Assembly: GCA_964522105.1 (NCBI GenBank)
Contig: CAZFVA010000008.1
Coordinates: forward strand, 1 to 64,000
From: JAGOFO01 sp964522105
Lineage (GTDB): Bacteria; Myxococcota_A; UBA9042; DTJE01
Direction: 5' to 3'
DNA: 64,000 bases
The notes below the pieces were generated by a model, which was not told the origin of the DNA, did not search any database, and worked only from the letters and a program-made list of their open reading frames with translations. Positions within the stretch are counted from its first letter, which is position 1; each line of letters starts with the position of its first letter. Shown one piece after another: positions 10,001 to 16,754 of this stretch. The position numbers and the translations under genes were made by a program.

Positions 10001-10186
10001 GTTTCGCGTATCCGGAAGATGCCCGCAGGCAAGAACATCCCGATTGTCGCCGTCACTTCGCTGCTCGGAACAGAATCCCGTCTGCGCGGCAAGGAAGCGG
10101 GAATCAACGAATACTGCGTAAAACTTGACCGCGAGGACGTGTTGTCACGCATTAACATGTTGCTTTCGCGGAAACGCCCTGATTAA
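7082..10186 (+). CDS. cheA: Hybrid chemotaxis histidine kinase CheA with two CheW domains and receiver
   Basis: A 1034-residue hybrid CheA. In order: a histidine phosphotransfer domain (His47 in AVHTLKGNAG); a poorly conserved docking-like region at about 155-240; the dimerisation segment (DRLMTLAGEMVLTRNQL, near 300); an HATPase with N box HLVRNALDHG, VDDGRGID and GRGVGLDIV; a CheW-like domain; a second CheW-like domain near 760-890; and a C-terminal receiver (VVEDSTFF, phospho-acceptor in TDIEMPEMDG). The first CheW-like domain is interrupted by a charged insert of about 50 residues with two ERR...DRR motifs (about 620-665). The fused receiver replaces a separate CheY, which is absent from the operon. 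FrzE-like hybrid kinases of myxobacteria share this layout. Confidence 0.93.
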   Translation: MAPASEFLDLFVQEATEMVRELEQGLILLERQPKDPAIINRVFRAVHTLKGNAGIVGLETLAILAHAMETLLDGIRKGRIDTNEQVFTTLLAGSDLIRFMVEDARSPMPADKSVEVQNLKSQLEALNIPSRESPQSDSKPKDAPVAVPRFSISMQFAENVMEGGHDPVLLLDELTQLGTLETAVAHINDLPDLRSMDVRRAYLSWDVILACPRGRKAVDDLFAFLPGGNRIDIQPYDAKAHAVKTVPDQQIQAVRSVPAEPVRIEAGIPSGIDAVETPAIPQVARPSENVQPAQDQNRADTVRVNIKVLDRLMTLAGEMVLTRNQLVQSTKDENLAKIERATQRVDLITAELQDAVMAARMQSIHVVFDKFQRSVRDLARDLGKRVRLVIDDEGVELDKTVIEAIADPMAHLVRNALDHGIETPERRIAAGKPPEGTLKLRAWHAAGQVIVDIVDDGRGIDAEQVKAKAVKMGIISVEEARALSARAARELIFRPGFTTTDTITQVSGRGVGLDIVTANLSAIGGSVRVESEPGHGCAFRIRLPLTLAIVPTLLVEAEGERFAIPQVNLIELVRVRAADVAARIERVGGVDVMRVREHLVPVVRLRDTLGIENPTFTSKDSGERQIERRQLLADRRTIDAGNKGTQAESRGNDSHISERRGTADRRSSFASAVNLAVIQAGDDSYGLVVDSMLDSIEIVVKPLGRNLNESQCYAGATVLGDGRAALILDVIGLGRKANISHKAAVAGQKNEQTEAAEIVEKLAVLLVEGGNNELFGVPLDLVERIRKVSRTELSVVGGKRVLRGTKTTTPVFSADEFFPASPLPDNDCLHVILFRAGQREYGLLASDVTDIIEIDADFDMQTHRQRGVCGSSILGDRVLLVLDLREMLGVGRAEVQAGSAATDGSPGRRKRLLVVEDSTFFLNHIAAFIEEAGYETVKAENGAIGLEKLTQATEPFDLIVTDIEMPEMDGFEMVSRIRKMPAGKNIPIVAVTSLLGTESRLRGKEAGINEYCVKLDREDVLSRINMLLSRKRPD

Positions 10187-10216
10187 TAACGGGACGTGAC
10201 TGAATCAGGAGTACCC

Positions 10217-10666
10217 ATGGATCCGGCAGCCATATCCAGGACGCAGGGAACAGTGACCGACATACTGGTTTTCCGGGTTGGTGAAGTCCTGTGCGGAATA
10301 GATATTTCCAGCGTGCAGGAAATTAACCGCAATATGGATATCACGCGTGTATTTGCTGCCCCGGCGTACGTCCGCGGCGTCATAAACCTGCGCGGTCAAA
10401 TCGTTACGATTGTGGATCTGGGCAGGCGCCTTGGTGTGTCCGGTCTGGAAGAACCAGTTTCGCCAAAAAACGTGGTTGTACGATCGCGCGGCGAAGACGT
10501 TGGCCTGTGGGTAGACGACATTGACGACATCGTAACGGTTGGTAAATCCGGTATTCTTCCTGCACCTCCCCACTTGCCGCAGGCTCTGGCCGCATGCGCA
10601 ATTGGCGTTCTGACTGCGGACAACGGCCTTGTTGTAGTGCTCGATGTGGACTGCGCCGCTGCCTGA
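10217..10666 (+). CDS. cheW: Chemotaxis coupling protein CheW
   Basis: A 149-residue single CheW domain that would link the receptor to CheA. The ATG at 10217 follows AGGAG at five bases; a GTG 21 bases upstream lacks a site. The typical fold landmarks are present: an opening strand LVFRVGEVLCGIDISSVQEI, then the RGVINLRGQIVTIVDLG core, and DDIDDIV near the second subdomain. It lies between cheA and cheB in the same operon with short gaps. Confidence 0.95.
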   Translation: MDPAAISRTQGTVTDILVFRVGEVLCGIDISSVQEINRNMDITRVFAAPAYVRGVINLRGQIVTIVDLGRRLGVSGLEEPVSPKNVVVRSRGEDVGLWVDDIDDIVTVGKSGILPAPPHLPQALAACAIGVLTADNGLVVVLDVDCAAA

Positions 10667-10713
10667 CGTCCCTGAAAACCTTTTTTCATGTGATTTGCGA
10701 ACCGGAGAATTTT

Positions 10714-11763
10714 ATGAAGGTCCTTGTCGTTGACGACTCAAACTTTTACTGCCAGGCAGTTCGCAAAATCGTATCTGAGTTCCCGTTTGTGGATGCCGTT
10801 GAAGTCGCCATGTCCGGACAGGAAGCCCTGGACAAGGTCCGTACATGGCGTCCGGATGCAATCACCCTTGATCTGGATCTACCCGACATTTCAGGAATAC
10901 GTGTGCTTCGCGAGTTGCGTACAAACAAAAATCCCGCCGCGATCGTCGTGTTAAGCGGCCTGACCGAATCTGGCACCAGTATCGCCCTTCTTGCCAGTGA
11001 GCTGGGTGCCCTTGATGTTCTGGTGAAGCCACGGGCAAGTTCTGCAGGCGTCGCGACCGGGGACCTGACGCAGCGTCTGCGCATAATACTGCGCGCTGTG
11101 GCGTCGAATATGGTTCACGTTCCCAGGACCGGGGCCACAGTATCAACTGTGCAACAAAAGGCCACGATACCGGCCAGACGTCCGACAATCATCGCCATCG
11201 GTGCATCCACCGGCGGCCCGGCAGTCATTGCCGCAATCATTGAACGCCTTCCCGCAGACCTGAATATCCCCGTTGTAATCGCTCTGCATCTGGCCGAAGG
11301 ATTCACACGTCCATTTGCGGAAACGCTTACGAAACGTGGTTCTGTTCCCGTTGTGGAAGCAATCGACGGGCAGACTCTGCTGCCTGGTACAGTTTATCTG
11401 GCACCGGGCGGACGACAGATGTCGCTGGTGTCATCACCCGGTGATTCAATCGTCCGTATTCGAATTTCAGACGAAATCCCCGAAAATGATTGTCGCCCTT
11501 CAGTAGATATCCTGTTCCGTTCAGTTGCTGAACTGTTCACAAATCGCGCAGTGGCTGTAATCCTGACCGGCATGGGACGTGACGGCACGATCGGTCTTAA
11601 GTTATTGAAAGATCGCGGGGCTTTCATCATGGCCCAGGACGAAGAGTCGTCAATCGTGTTTGGCATGCCGGCGGCTGCAATCGAGGCCGGGGTCGTGGAT
11701 GTCATTGGAACGCCTGCAGATCTGGCGGCGCGTCTTGTTGCACTTATCAAGAGGCCAAAGTGA
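10714..11763 (+). CDS. cheB: Chemotaxis response regulator protein-glutamate methylesterase
   Basis: A 349-residue CheB that demethylates (and deamidates) receptor glutamates when phosphorylated. The ATG at 10714 follows CGGAGAA; the longer open frame overlaps cheW. A receiver domain occupies residues 1-125 with phospho-acceptor D53 in TLDLDLPD. The methylesterase domain holds the expected triad: Ser165 in IGASTGG, His192 in ALHLAEGF and Asp290 in TGMGRDG. It is coupled to cheR by a GTGA stop/start overlap. Its presence implies that the operon's soluble receptor is methylation-controlled. Confidence 0.96.
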   Translation: MKVLVVDDSNFYCQAVRKIVSEFPFVDAVEVAMSGQEALDKVRTWRPDAITLDLDLPDISGIRVLRELRTNKNPAAIVVLSGLTESGTSIALLASELGALDVLVKPRASSAGVATGDLTQRLRIILRAVASNMVHVPRTGATVSTVQQKATIPARRPTIIAIGASTGGPAVIAAIIERLPADLNIPVVIALHLAEGFTRPFAETLTKRGSVPVVEAIDGQTLLPGTVYLAPGGRQMSLVSSPGDSIVRIRISDEIPENDCRPSVDILFRSVAELFTNRAVAVILTGMGRDGTIGLKLLKDRGAFIMAQDEESSIVFGMPAAAIEAGVVDVIGTPADLAARLVALIKRPK

Positions 11764-12602
11764 CCATTGAAGTGTCACCAATTGATATGTCGATCGTTTC
11801 GGCATACATCCATGACGAGTCCGGTATCGTCTTAACCCCTGGAAAAGAATACCTGATCCAGAGCCGTCTTGGACCGATCCTGCAACGGGAACAGATTTTC
11901 AACTACAGCGACCTGATCAAGCGCGCACAGATAGACTCCAGCAAGCGCCTTCGAACGATGATCGTCGACTCAATGACTACCAACGAAACATCTTTCTTCC
12001 GCGACGAATGGCCATTCGAGTTGATGGCCCATAAATTGATACCTGACATCCTTATGCGACAACTGGAGATGAAACAGGAAGGGAAACCGAGGATAGACAT
12101 CTGGAGTGCCGCATCCTCGACCGGCCAGGAAGTCTACAGCATCGCCATGATACTGAAGGAGATGCTTTTCAGCCTGTCACGTTACTGGATTCGTATCCTG
12201 GGTACCGACATCTCGGAATGGGCTCTGTCGGTAGGCAGTCGCGGCGTGTACAGCAACCTTGAAATCAGTCGCGGGTTGTCAGAAAGACGGCGCGATCGGT
12301 TCTTCTGCCGCACAGACGGCGGCTGGAAAATTGATGACGAGCTTCGGTCACTGGCAACATTCGGCACACTGAATCTGATTGAACGGTTCCGTCACGTTGG
12401 CACATTTGACATTATCCTTTGCAGAAACGTCGCCATATACTTTTCGCTTCCCAAACGTGTTGCCCTGTTTGACGGCCTGGCCGACCAACTGCGGCCAAAC
12501 GGAATACTGCTGATCGGCTCGACTGAAAATCTGCACGGAATTTCAGAACGCTTTGTACGCGAAGAATTTCACGGAGCAGTGTTTTACAGGAAGGTATGCT
12601 GA
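11760..12602 (+). CDS. cheR: Chemotaxis protein methyltransferase CheR
   Basis: A 280-residue CheR that methylates receptor glutamates using S-adenosylmethionine. The GTG start overlaps the cheB stop in GTGA; a later in-frame ATG at 11787 is possible but would trim the N-terminal helical domain. The catalytic domain shows the NETSFFRD signature, the SAM-binding IWSAASSTGQEVYSIAM loop, the LGTDIS acidic strand end and ILCRNVAIYF. It forms the expected writer/eraser pair with CheB. Confidence 0.95.
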   Translation: MTIEVSPIDMSIVSAYIHDESGIVLTPGKEYLIQSRLGPILQREQIFNYSDLIKRAQIDSSKRLRTMIVDSMTTNETSFFRDEWPFELMAHKLIPDILMRQLEMKQEGKPRIDIWSAASSTGQEVYSIAMILKEMLFSLSRYWIRILGTDISEWALSVGSRGVYSNLEISRGLSERRRDRFFCRTDGGWKIDDELRSLATFGTLNLIERFRHVGTFDIILCRNVAIYFSLPKRVALFDGLADQLRPNGILLIGSTENLHGISERFVREEFHGAVFYRKVC

Positions 12603-12982
12603 TGATTGAAGACCGGGAAAATCCCGAAAATCGACGCCTGCGCGAGCGCATCGACCTGGACTCGCAGGTCATGGTGCGCCTGGGTGACATCGTCGTCAGT
12701 GCGATCTGCCTGAACGCCAGCATGGGGGGTATGCTGCTGACCATCATTCCACAGAGTGGCATCGACATTCCGATGGAGCTGGAGGGGCGTAACGGGGAAC
12801 TGTACCTCGAGCAACGTTCAGGCGAAGAAAAGCTTGTGATTGAATCTTCATTTGAAATTATTCGCGTGCAAACACGCACATCATTTTCAGAACCGTTCCA
12901 GATGGCTGTGCACTTCACCGGCCTGGATACAACCAATTCCATGGAACTGCACCGCCTGATCCGATGGAATTCCTGGCAATAA
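12602..12982 (+). CDS. PilZ-domain cyclic di-GMP receptor
   Basis: A 126-residue PilZ domain protein. I chose the ATG at 12602, which overlaps the cheR stop (TGATG) and has GGAAGG seven bases upstream; an ATG six bases earlier is also open. The two c-di-GMP-binding motifs are present: RxxxR at about residues 12-16 and NxSxxG at about 38-43 (NASMGG). As last gene of an operon whose second gene makes c-di-GMP, it is the natural receptor for that signal. Its output partner is not visible; no flagellar or pilus gene is adjacent. Confidence 0.88.
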   Translation: MIEDRENPENRRLRERIDLDSQVMVRLGDIVVSAICLNASMGGMLLTIIPQSGIDIPMELEGRNGELYLEQRSGEEKLVIESSFEIIRVQTRTSFSEPFQMAVHFTGLDTTNSMELHRLIRWNSWQ

Positions 12983-12983
12983 A

Positions 12984-13001
12984 TTGAAAATATTTTTTCA
13001 A
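12984..13001 (+). other. AT-rich inverted repeat after the chemosensory operon
   Basis: TTGAAAA and TTTTCAA form a perfect seven-pair stem with a four-base loop two bases after the PilZ stop codon. The stem has only one G-C pair and no U-run follows, so it is a poor intrinsic terminator. It is the only hairpin at the operon end. Confidence 0.25.
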
Positions 13002-13086
13002 CTATCTGCTAGAATGTGATCTATGTTGCTGTTTACATTGATAAAGTGCGTTTAAACCAGACCTGTTAATTTTTGCTGTCGCGAAT

Positions 13087-13116
13087 TTGGCAGTTGAAAT
13101 TCACCTGGTTTATTAT
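13087..13116 (+). promoter_or_regulatory. Promoter of the 96-residue orphan gene
   Basis: TTGGCA (13087-13092) and TATTAT (13111-13116), each five of six consensus bases, are separated by 18 bases. The predicted start near 13123 is where a six-pair GC hairpin begins (TCCCGG 13123-13128 with CCGGGA 13134-13139), directly before the GTGGAGG ribosome site. The hairpin could modulate translation. Confidence 0.55.
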
Positions 13117-13154
13117 GGAAAGTCCCGGACAGGCCGGGATAGTGGAGGTCAACC

Positions 13155-13445
13155 TTGGAAAAGCAGAAGACATCCTCTGTCGGTATCTCCGTCGGCACAA
13201 TAACTAAGTCCGACGTTCGCAGCGCCATAAAGGCGGGAGTTCTGACACAGGAAGAAGAGCGTTACATCCGTCTTAGATACGGAATTTCTGAAGGTCCGTC
13301 AGCGAAGATAGTTCGTCGCGGTCAGGATAATGCCGAGGCCAGAGCAAAGCTTGCACTGATCGAAGCGTCCATGATGCCTGAAAATCTTTCGCAGGTGAAC
13401 GAGACGGTCAAGAACCGGATCATCAACCGCCTTCGGGAACAGTAA
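13155..13445 (+). CDS. Small conserved-looking protein with sigma-region-4-like helix
   Basis: A 96-residue soluble protein that I do not recognise. A TTG start is chosen because GTGGAGG lies six bases upstream and a near-consensus promoter precedes it; no in-frame ATG exists nearby. Residues about 30-45 (LTQEEERYIRLRYGIS) resemble the first helix of sigma-70 region 4, but the second helix-turn-helix element is not apparent. The following GPSAKIVRRG and RAKLALIEA segments look conserved-like and basic. It is monocistronic between the chemosensory operon and a convergent aldolase gene. A DNA- or polymerase-binding regulator is possible but speculative. Confidence 0.7.
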   Translation: MEKQKTSSVGISVGTITKSDVRSAIKAGVLTQEEERYIRLRYGISEGPSAKIVRRGQDNAEARAKLALIEASMMPENLSQVNETVKNRIINRLREQ

Positions 13446-13456
13446 ACCGCAGCAGA

Positions 13457-14146
13457 TCAGCGCGTCCGCAGTTTCTGATCACGCCCGGCAGGGCCAAAGC
13501 CTGCCTTCAGGCGAGCGTCACTTATCAAGCCGAAATATTCTTCTGAAAGCGGCTTGATCTGTCCAACAGACGCCGAATTGATAAGAATGCGGGCAATTTC
13601 TTCGACCTGATCTATCAACGCAAACGCCTTCACCGGTGAATCGGCCCAAGCCATCACGCCATGACTTCCAAGCAGAACGATGTCATGTTTTTCAACAAAC
13701 TCAAGCAGATTGTTATTAAGCGTTTCGCTGCCCGGCATGGCAAACGGTACGACAGGAATCAGGCCGCCTGTCATGAACGTGAACTCGGCTGAAAAACGAC
13801 CGTCAATCGGCTTATTGGCAGCCGCAAAAGTGGTTGTCGCAACTGGATGAGCGTGGACTATCGCACCGACATCAGGCCTGGCCCGGTAAACAGCCAGGTG
13901 CATCGGCAGTTCCCAGAACGGCTTGCCCCTGCCCGCGATTTTGCCACCTGTGCGATCCATCAGCACAAGGTCTTTTTCGGTAACGTCGCAAAGCGGCACA
14001 CCGTTCGGTGTCCCCAGAATTGTCCCATCAGAAGTCAGCGCCGTTATGTTGCCCCAATGGCCGGATACGTAACCGCGTTCGTACATGCGGGCCGCGACCC
14101 TGGCGACATTTCTTTCAAGTTCTGGAAGAGTTACCCGGGCATTCAT
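13457..14146 (-). CDS. Class II aldolase/adducin family protein
   Basis: A 229-residue class II (zinc) aldolase of the AraD/FucA type, which cleaves or epimerises sugar phosphates through an enediolate. The zinc-binding His pair is in HAHPVATTTFA and a third His in LGSHGV; a Glu in FWELPMHLA matches the catalytic region. The ATG at 14146 shares one base with the stop of the preceding vertex-protein gene (TAATG), with GGCGGTG upstream. Fuculose-phosphate-type aldolases sit in microcompartment loci that degrade fucose and rhamnose, which fits the two upstream genes. The exact substrate is unknown. Confidence 0.9.
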   Translation of the reverse strand: MNARVTLPELERNVARVAARMYERGYVSGHWGNITALTSDGTILGTPNGVPLCDVTEKDLVLMDRTGGKIAGRGKPFWELPMHLAVYRARPDVGAIVHAHPVATTTFAAANKPIDGRFSAEFTFMTGGLIPVVPFAMPGSETLNNNLLEFVEKHDIVLLGSHGVMAWADSPVKAFALIDQVEEIARILINSASVGQIKPLSEEYFGLISDARLKAGFGPAGRDQKLRTR

Positions 14147-14445
14147 TATTTTGCACCGCCTTGGCAACCGTTGACGCCTGGAACATCAATCTGGTCAACG
14201 ATTCCGACAATTACGGCCCTGATTGGAAAGTCTGTCTTTTTGAAAATCTGTCTGGCGCCGTTACCTTCGCGAATGGCCAGCACAGTATCCCCGACGCCGG
14301 CCTGAACATCATCAACCGCAAGGAATGACTCGCCTTTCGGGGCACCATCGCAATCCACCGGCTGCACAATCAGAAGTTTGTGGCCGACATATTCGGGGTG
14401 TTTGACTGTCGAAACAACGGTACCTGTGACCTTTCCGAGGATCAA
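14146..14445 (-). CDS. EutN/CcmL-family microcompartment vertex protein (second copy)
   Basis: A 99-residue BMC-P protein, which forms pentamers that cap the vertices of a bacterial microcompartment shell. The family hallmarks are the opening strands MILGKVTGTVVSTVKH, the LLIVQPVD strand, AVDDVQAGVGDTVL and the closing IVGIVDQID. The gene follows the other vertex gene by two bases and overlaps the aldolase gene by one, so all three are one transcript. No BMC-H or BMC-T shell protein is in this window. Confidence 0.93.
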   Translation of the reverse strand: MILGKVTGTVVSTVKHPEYVGHKLLIVQPVDCDGAPKGESFLAVDDVQAGVGDTVLAIREGNGARQIFKKTDFPIRAVIVGIVDQIDVPGVNGCQGGAK

Positions 14446-14447
14446 GA

Positions 14448-14717
14448 TTATTCCCCCAGATCGATGGAATCGACGATTCCGACTATGGCCGCGTCAAGCG
14501 CCACGAAAGTGTCCGCAAAAGCCAGGCAGGCCTCGCGGCTGCCGACAAGATGAACAATATCACCGGGACCCGAGTTAACTGAGTCCGCAGCGACAATGAT
14601 GTTTCCACGGTCAGTTCCGTCGTGGTTGATCGGTTGAACAACCATGAACCGGATTCCCTTCAGCGCAGCCGCCTTTCTTGAAGCGACCACTGTTCCGACA
14701 ACCTTTCCAAGGTACAT
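14448..14717 (-). CDS. EutN/CcmL-family microcompartment vertex protein (first copy)
   Basis: An 89-residue BMC-P pentamer protein and first gene of the mini-operon. The ATG at 14717 has GGAGG upstream at six bases (a TTG immediately before it is also open). Motifs match the second copy: MYLGKVVGTVVASRK, FMVVQPIN, ADSVNSGPGDIV and IVGIVDSID. The two copies differ clearly in sequence, as is usual when a shell uses several vertex types. In Haliangium ochraceum, vertex genes are likewise found away from the main shell locus. Confidence 0.93.
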   Translation of the reverse strand: MYLGKVVGTVVASRKAAALKGIRFMVVQPINHDGTDRGNIIVAADSVNSGPGDIVHLVGSREACLAFADTFVALDAAIVGIVDSIDLGE

Positions 14718-14741
14718 CAAGAACCTCCATCATCAGGAAAG

Positions 14742-14770
14742 TTTGTACCTTCTTAGATGGCTTGTGTCAA
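14742..14770 (-). promoter_or_regulatory. Promoter of the vertex protein/aldolase operon
   Basis: On the minus strand a perfect TTGACA (14765-14770) is followed after 17 bases by TACAAA (14742-14747). The predicted start near 14735 gives an 18-base leader holding the GGAGG site. It lies between the cupin gene and the mini-operon, so the latter can be expressed on its own. Confidence 0.6.
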
Positions 14771-14776
14771 TCAACG

Positions 14777-15271
14777 TCAGCCCTGTCGACCGCGCAGATT
14801 TGCTGCCTGACCATCCCGTGCCGGACACAACATGTCAAAAAGACTGTATCTGGCCCGCAGCTCGACTTCATCGCCAGCTTTCCAGTCACAGAAATTGAAG
14901 GCGGGGCTCATCGTCGTTCCCATCAAGGCGTATCCAGCGCGTGGCATCGGTGCGTCAGGTGCGATCCCTGCAGCCTGCCAGAAGCCCCCGGGCACAATCA
15001 CCTGCGGCGCCATACCGGCAGCCAGGTCAGGCCCAAGGCGGGTAATTGCCTGCGAACCATCCGGGCCACCGATGAAAATGTCCACCGGATCGCCTGCATA
15101 AAAATGCCATATCTCGGGACCGGGAACGGAATGAATGGCCGACCGGCTGTCGTCCGTCAGCAGATAATAAATTGCCGTACTGATTTCAGACCTGAAAGTC
15201 TCGCGATACCAGCCGCCTTCACCAGGCAGAGGCCGCAAATCGAGTATTTTAATAATCTCAGATGGTTGCAT
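14777..15271 (-). CDS. DUF985-family cupin protein
   Basis: A 164-residue single-domain cupin of the DUF985 family. The family signature near the N-terminus (LPGEGGWYRETFRS) is present, followed by AIYYLLTDD, SVPGPEIWHFYAGDP and a C-terminal TMSPAFNFCDW block. Cupins of this type bind a metal or small ligand in a beta-barrel, but no reaction is established. No strong ribosome site precedes the ATG. It follows the rubredoxin gene by 29 bases on the same strand and may be co-transcribed with it. Confidence 0.85.
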   Translation of the reverse strand: MQPSEIIKILDLRPLPGEGGWYRETFRSEISTAIYYLLTDDSRSAIHSVPGPEIWHFYAGDPVDIFIGGPDGSQAITRLGPDLAAGMAPQVIVPGGFWQAAGIAPDAPMPRAGYALMGTTMSPAFNFCDWKAGDEVELRARYSLFDMLCPARDGQAANLRGRQG

Positions 15272-15300
15272 TAAGACACGACCGGCAGGCTGAAACTTGT

Positions 15301-15462
15301 CTAGCCCTGATAAGGCTCAAAATCTTCCTTGGAAACACCACACTCGGGGCATGACCAGGAATCAGGAATATCCTCGAACTTGGTTCCCGGATCAATTCCG
15401 CCGTCCGGGTCGCCTTTGGCCGGGTCATAAATGTAGTCACACACTGTGCAGATGTACTTCAT
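15301..15462 (-). CDS. Rubredoxin
   Basis: A 53-residue rubredoxin, a one-iron electron carrier of the cytoplasm. Both Cys pairs that bind the iron are present, in YICTVCDYIYDP and SWSCPECGVSK, and the spacing is standard. The ATG at 15462 has GGAGG at nine bases; the open frame upstream is not coding. Rubredoxins are frequent in anaerobes, where they support oxygen or superoxide reduction and other one-electron transfers. No partner enzyme is adjacent. Confidence 0.97.
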   Translation of the reverse strand: MKYICTVCDYIYDPAKGDPDGGIDPGTKFEDIPDSWSCPECGVSKEDFEPYQG

Positions 15463-15607
15463 CAGGAAACCTCCATGGCCCACCGGGCTACAACAGTTAG
15501 TCCAGAAATCAACCGTCTGGCGGCACAACAAAATGCAACAAACGAATTTTGCCACACCGACCGTACGAACGTCATGACAAATATGCTAACTTACCGAACT
15601 ATAAAGA

Positions 15608-16609
15608 CTAAATAAATCTCAGCAGCCTGACCAGATTCGGCACATGCCTGAATTCCAGGTGGTCCGACTTGCCGATAAGGTCACCACCGCGTTGATACGG
15701 AATTGGCGACGTCAGCTCAACCTTTACAGACCGACAATAAAAGTCATGCATCTCGGGATTACGGTACGTTCCCTTCCAGATAGTCCCGATATTGGCAACA
15801 AGCTTGGGAATCGCCACGTTAACAATTCTTAAATTGAAAAAGTCCTGCCGCTGATCGGCGAAAGGCATGACTGTCATGCCATACCCGTAATACGGGCAGG
15901 TCCCGACCAGAAGCATCGAAAACGGCCCTTCGTAAATCACGCTGCCGGGCGGGAAATTGCGACCGGGCGTGCCGTCATCAAGTATCCTGTGCGAACACTC
16001 GTCAAGATTCGTAACTTTGACAGTGACATCACGACCGGCCAGATGATCTTTGATGTAACGGGGGGCTGTAACACCGAAGAACCCGAAAAAATAGCCGCCA
16101 AGGTTCTGTACGACAGGTTTAAGAAATCCCGACTCGCCCCACTGCTTCACAAAAATGTAGTCGGCCAGTATCTGCGCATCCAGACCGACGCCGCCAAACG
16201 GGAAAAGCTTGCCTTCAGATTCCACCATTCCAAGCGGAATCGTGTCGATGGAAGGATTTGCGACGTACGACTTCAAATCCTGAATCGGGCTGCCAGACGA
16301 AACCATGCTGGACACGGCGTTACCGGTTCCAAGCGACAGGCTTCCAAGCACTGGAATCTTCAGGTCGGTCCCGCGCACGCCGTTCCACAGATTATTGATC
16401 AATTGAACGATCGTGCCGTCGCCACCGCCGGTAAAGACGGTCGGATAACCACGTTCAAGGATAGTTGAAGCCGCACGGATACCATCTTCAGGCGAATTGC
16501 AGTAGAAAATGTCATCCGGATATATCAATTCTTCAACAAGCGAAACGACCTCTGGCGAGATACGTTTCGCGTTTGCGTTCATGTATGCAGCGAACTTGCC
16601 CTGAGCCAT
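15608..16609 (-). CDS. Diacylglycerol/lipid kinase-like protein
   Basis: A 333-residue protein of the DAGK-catalytic/YegS superfamily, ATP-dependent kinases of lipids and sphingoid bases. The nucleotide loop GGGDGT is at about residues 61-66 and LSLGTGNAVS follows; GGVGLDA and YYGYGMTVMPFAD fit the C-terminal beta domain. The ATG at 16609 has AGGGG six bases upstream, preferred over one 18 bases earlier. It is transcribed away from the protease gene, with an extended -10 (TGATAGAAT, 16646-16654) as possible promoter. The usual N-terminal Asn-Pro-x-Ala-Gly start is replaced by AYMNANAKR, which is odd. The substrate lipid is unknown. Confidence 0.75.
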   Translation of the reverse strand: MAQGKFAAYMNANAKRISPEVVSLVEELIYPDDIFYCNSPEDGIRAASTILERGYPTVFTGGGDGTIVQLINNLWNGVRGTDLKIPVLGSLSLGTGNAVSSMVSSGSPIQDLKSYVANPSIDTIPLGMVESEGKLFPFGGVGLDAQILADYIFVKQWGESGFLKPVVQNLGGYFFGFFGVTAPRYIKDHLAGRDVTVKVTNLDECSHRILDDGTPGRNFPPGSVIYEGPFSMLLVGTCPYYGYGMTVMPFADQRQDFFNLRIVNVAIPKLVANIGTIWKGTYRNPEMHDFYCRSVKVELTSPIPYQRGGDLIGKSDHLEFRHVPNLVRLLRFI

Positions 16610-16754
16610 CTTTGCCCCTTGACGCACAACCCTGAAAGAAACTGGATTCTATCACAAAGGCCGCAACGGTTGGCGACAGTCATGTTTTTCATCATCAGGA
16701 ATAGTTGCGGCGTGAATACTGTTTACGGCATGCGCTATAATCGGAAAGCGAACT

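Noticed and set aside
13457..14717. Complete bacterial microcompartment locus
   Set aside because: No hexameric or trimeric shell protein, aldehyde dehydrogenase, phosphotransacylase or encapsulation partner was found on either side.
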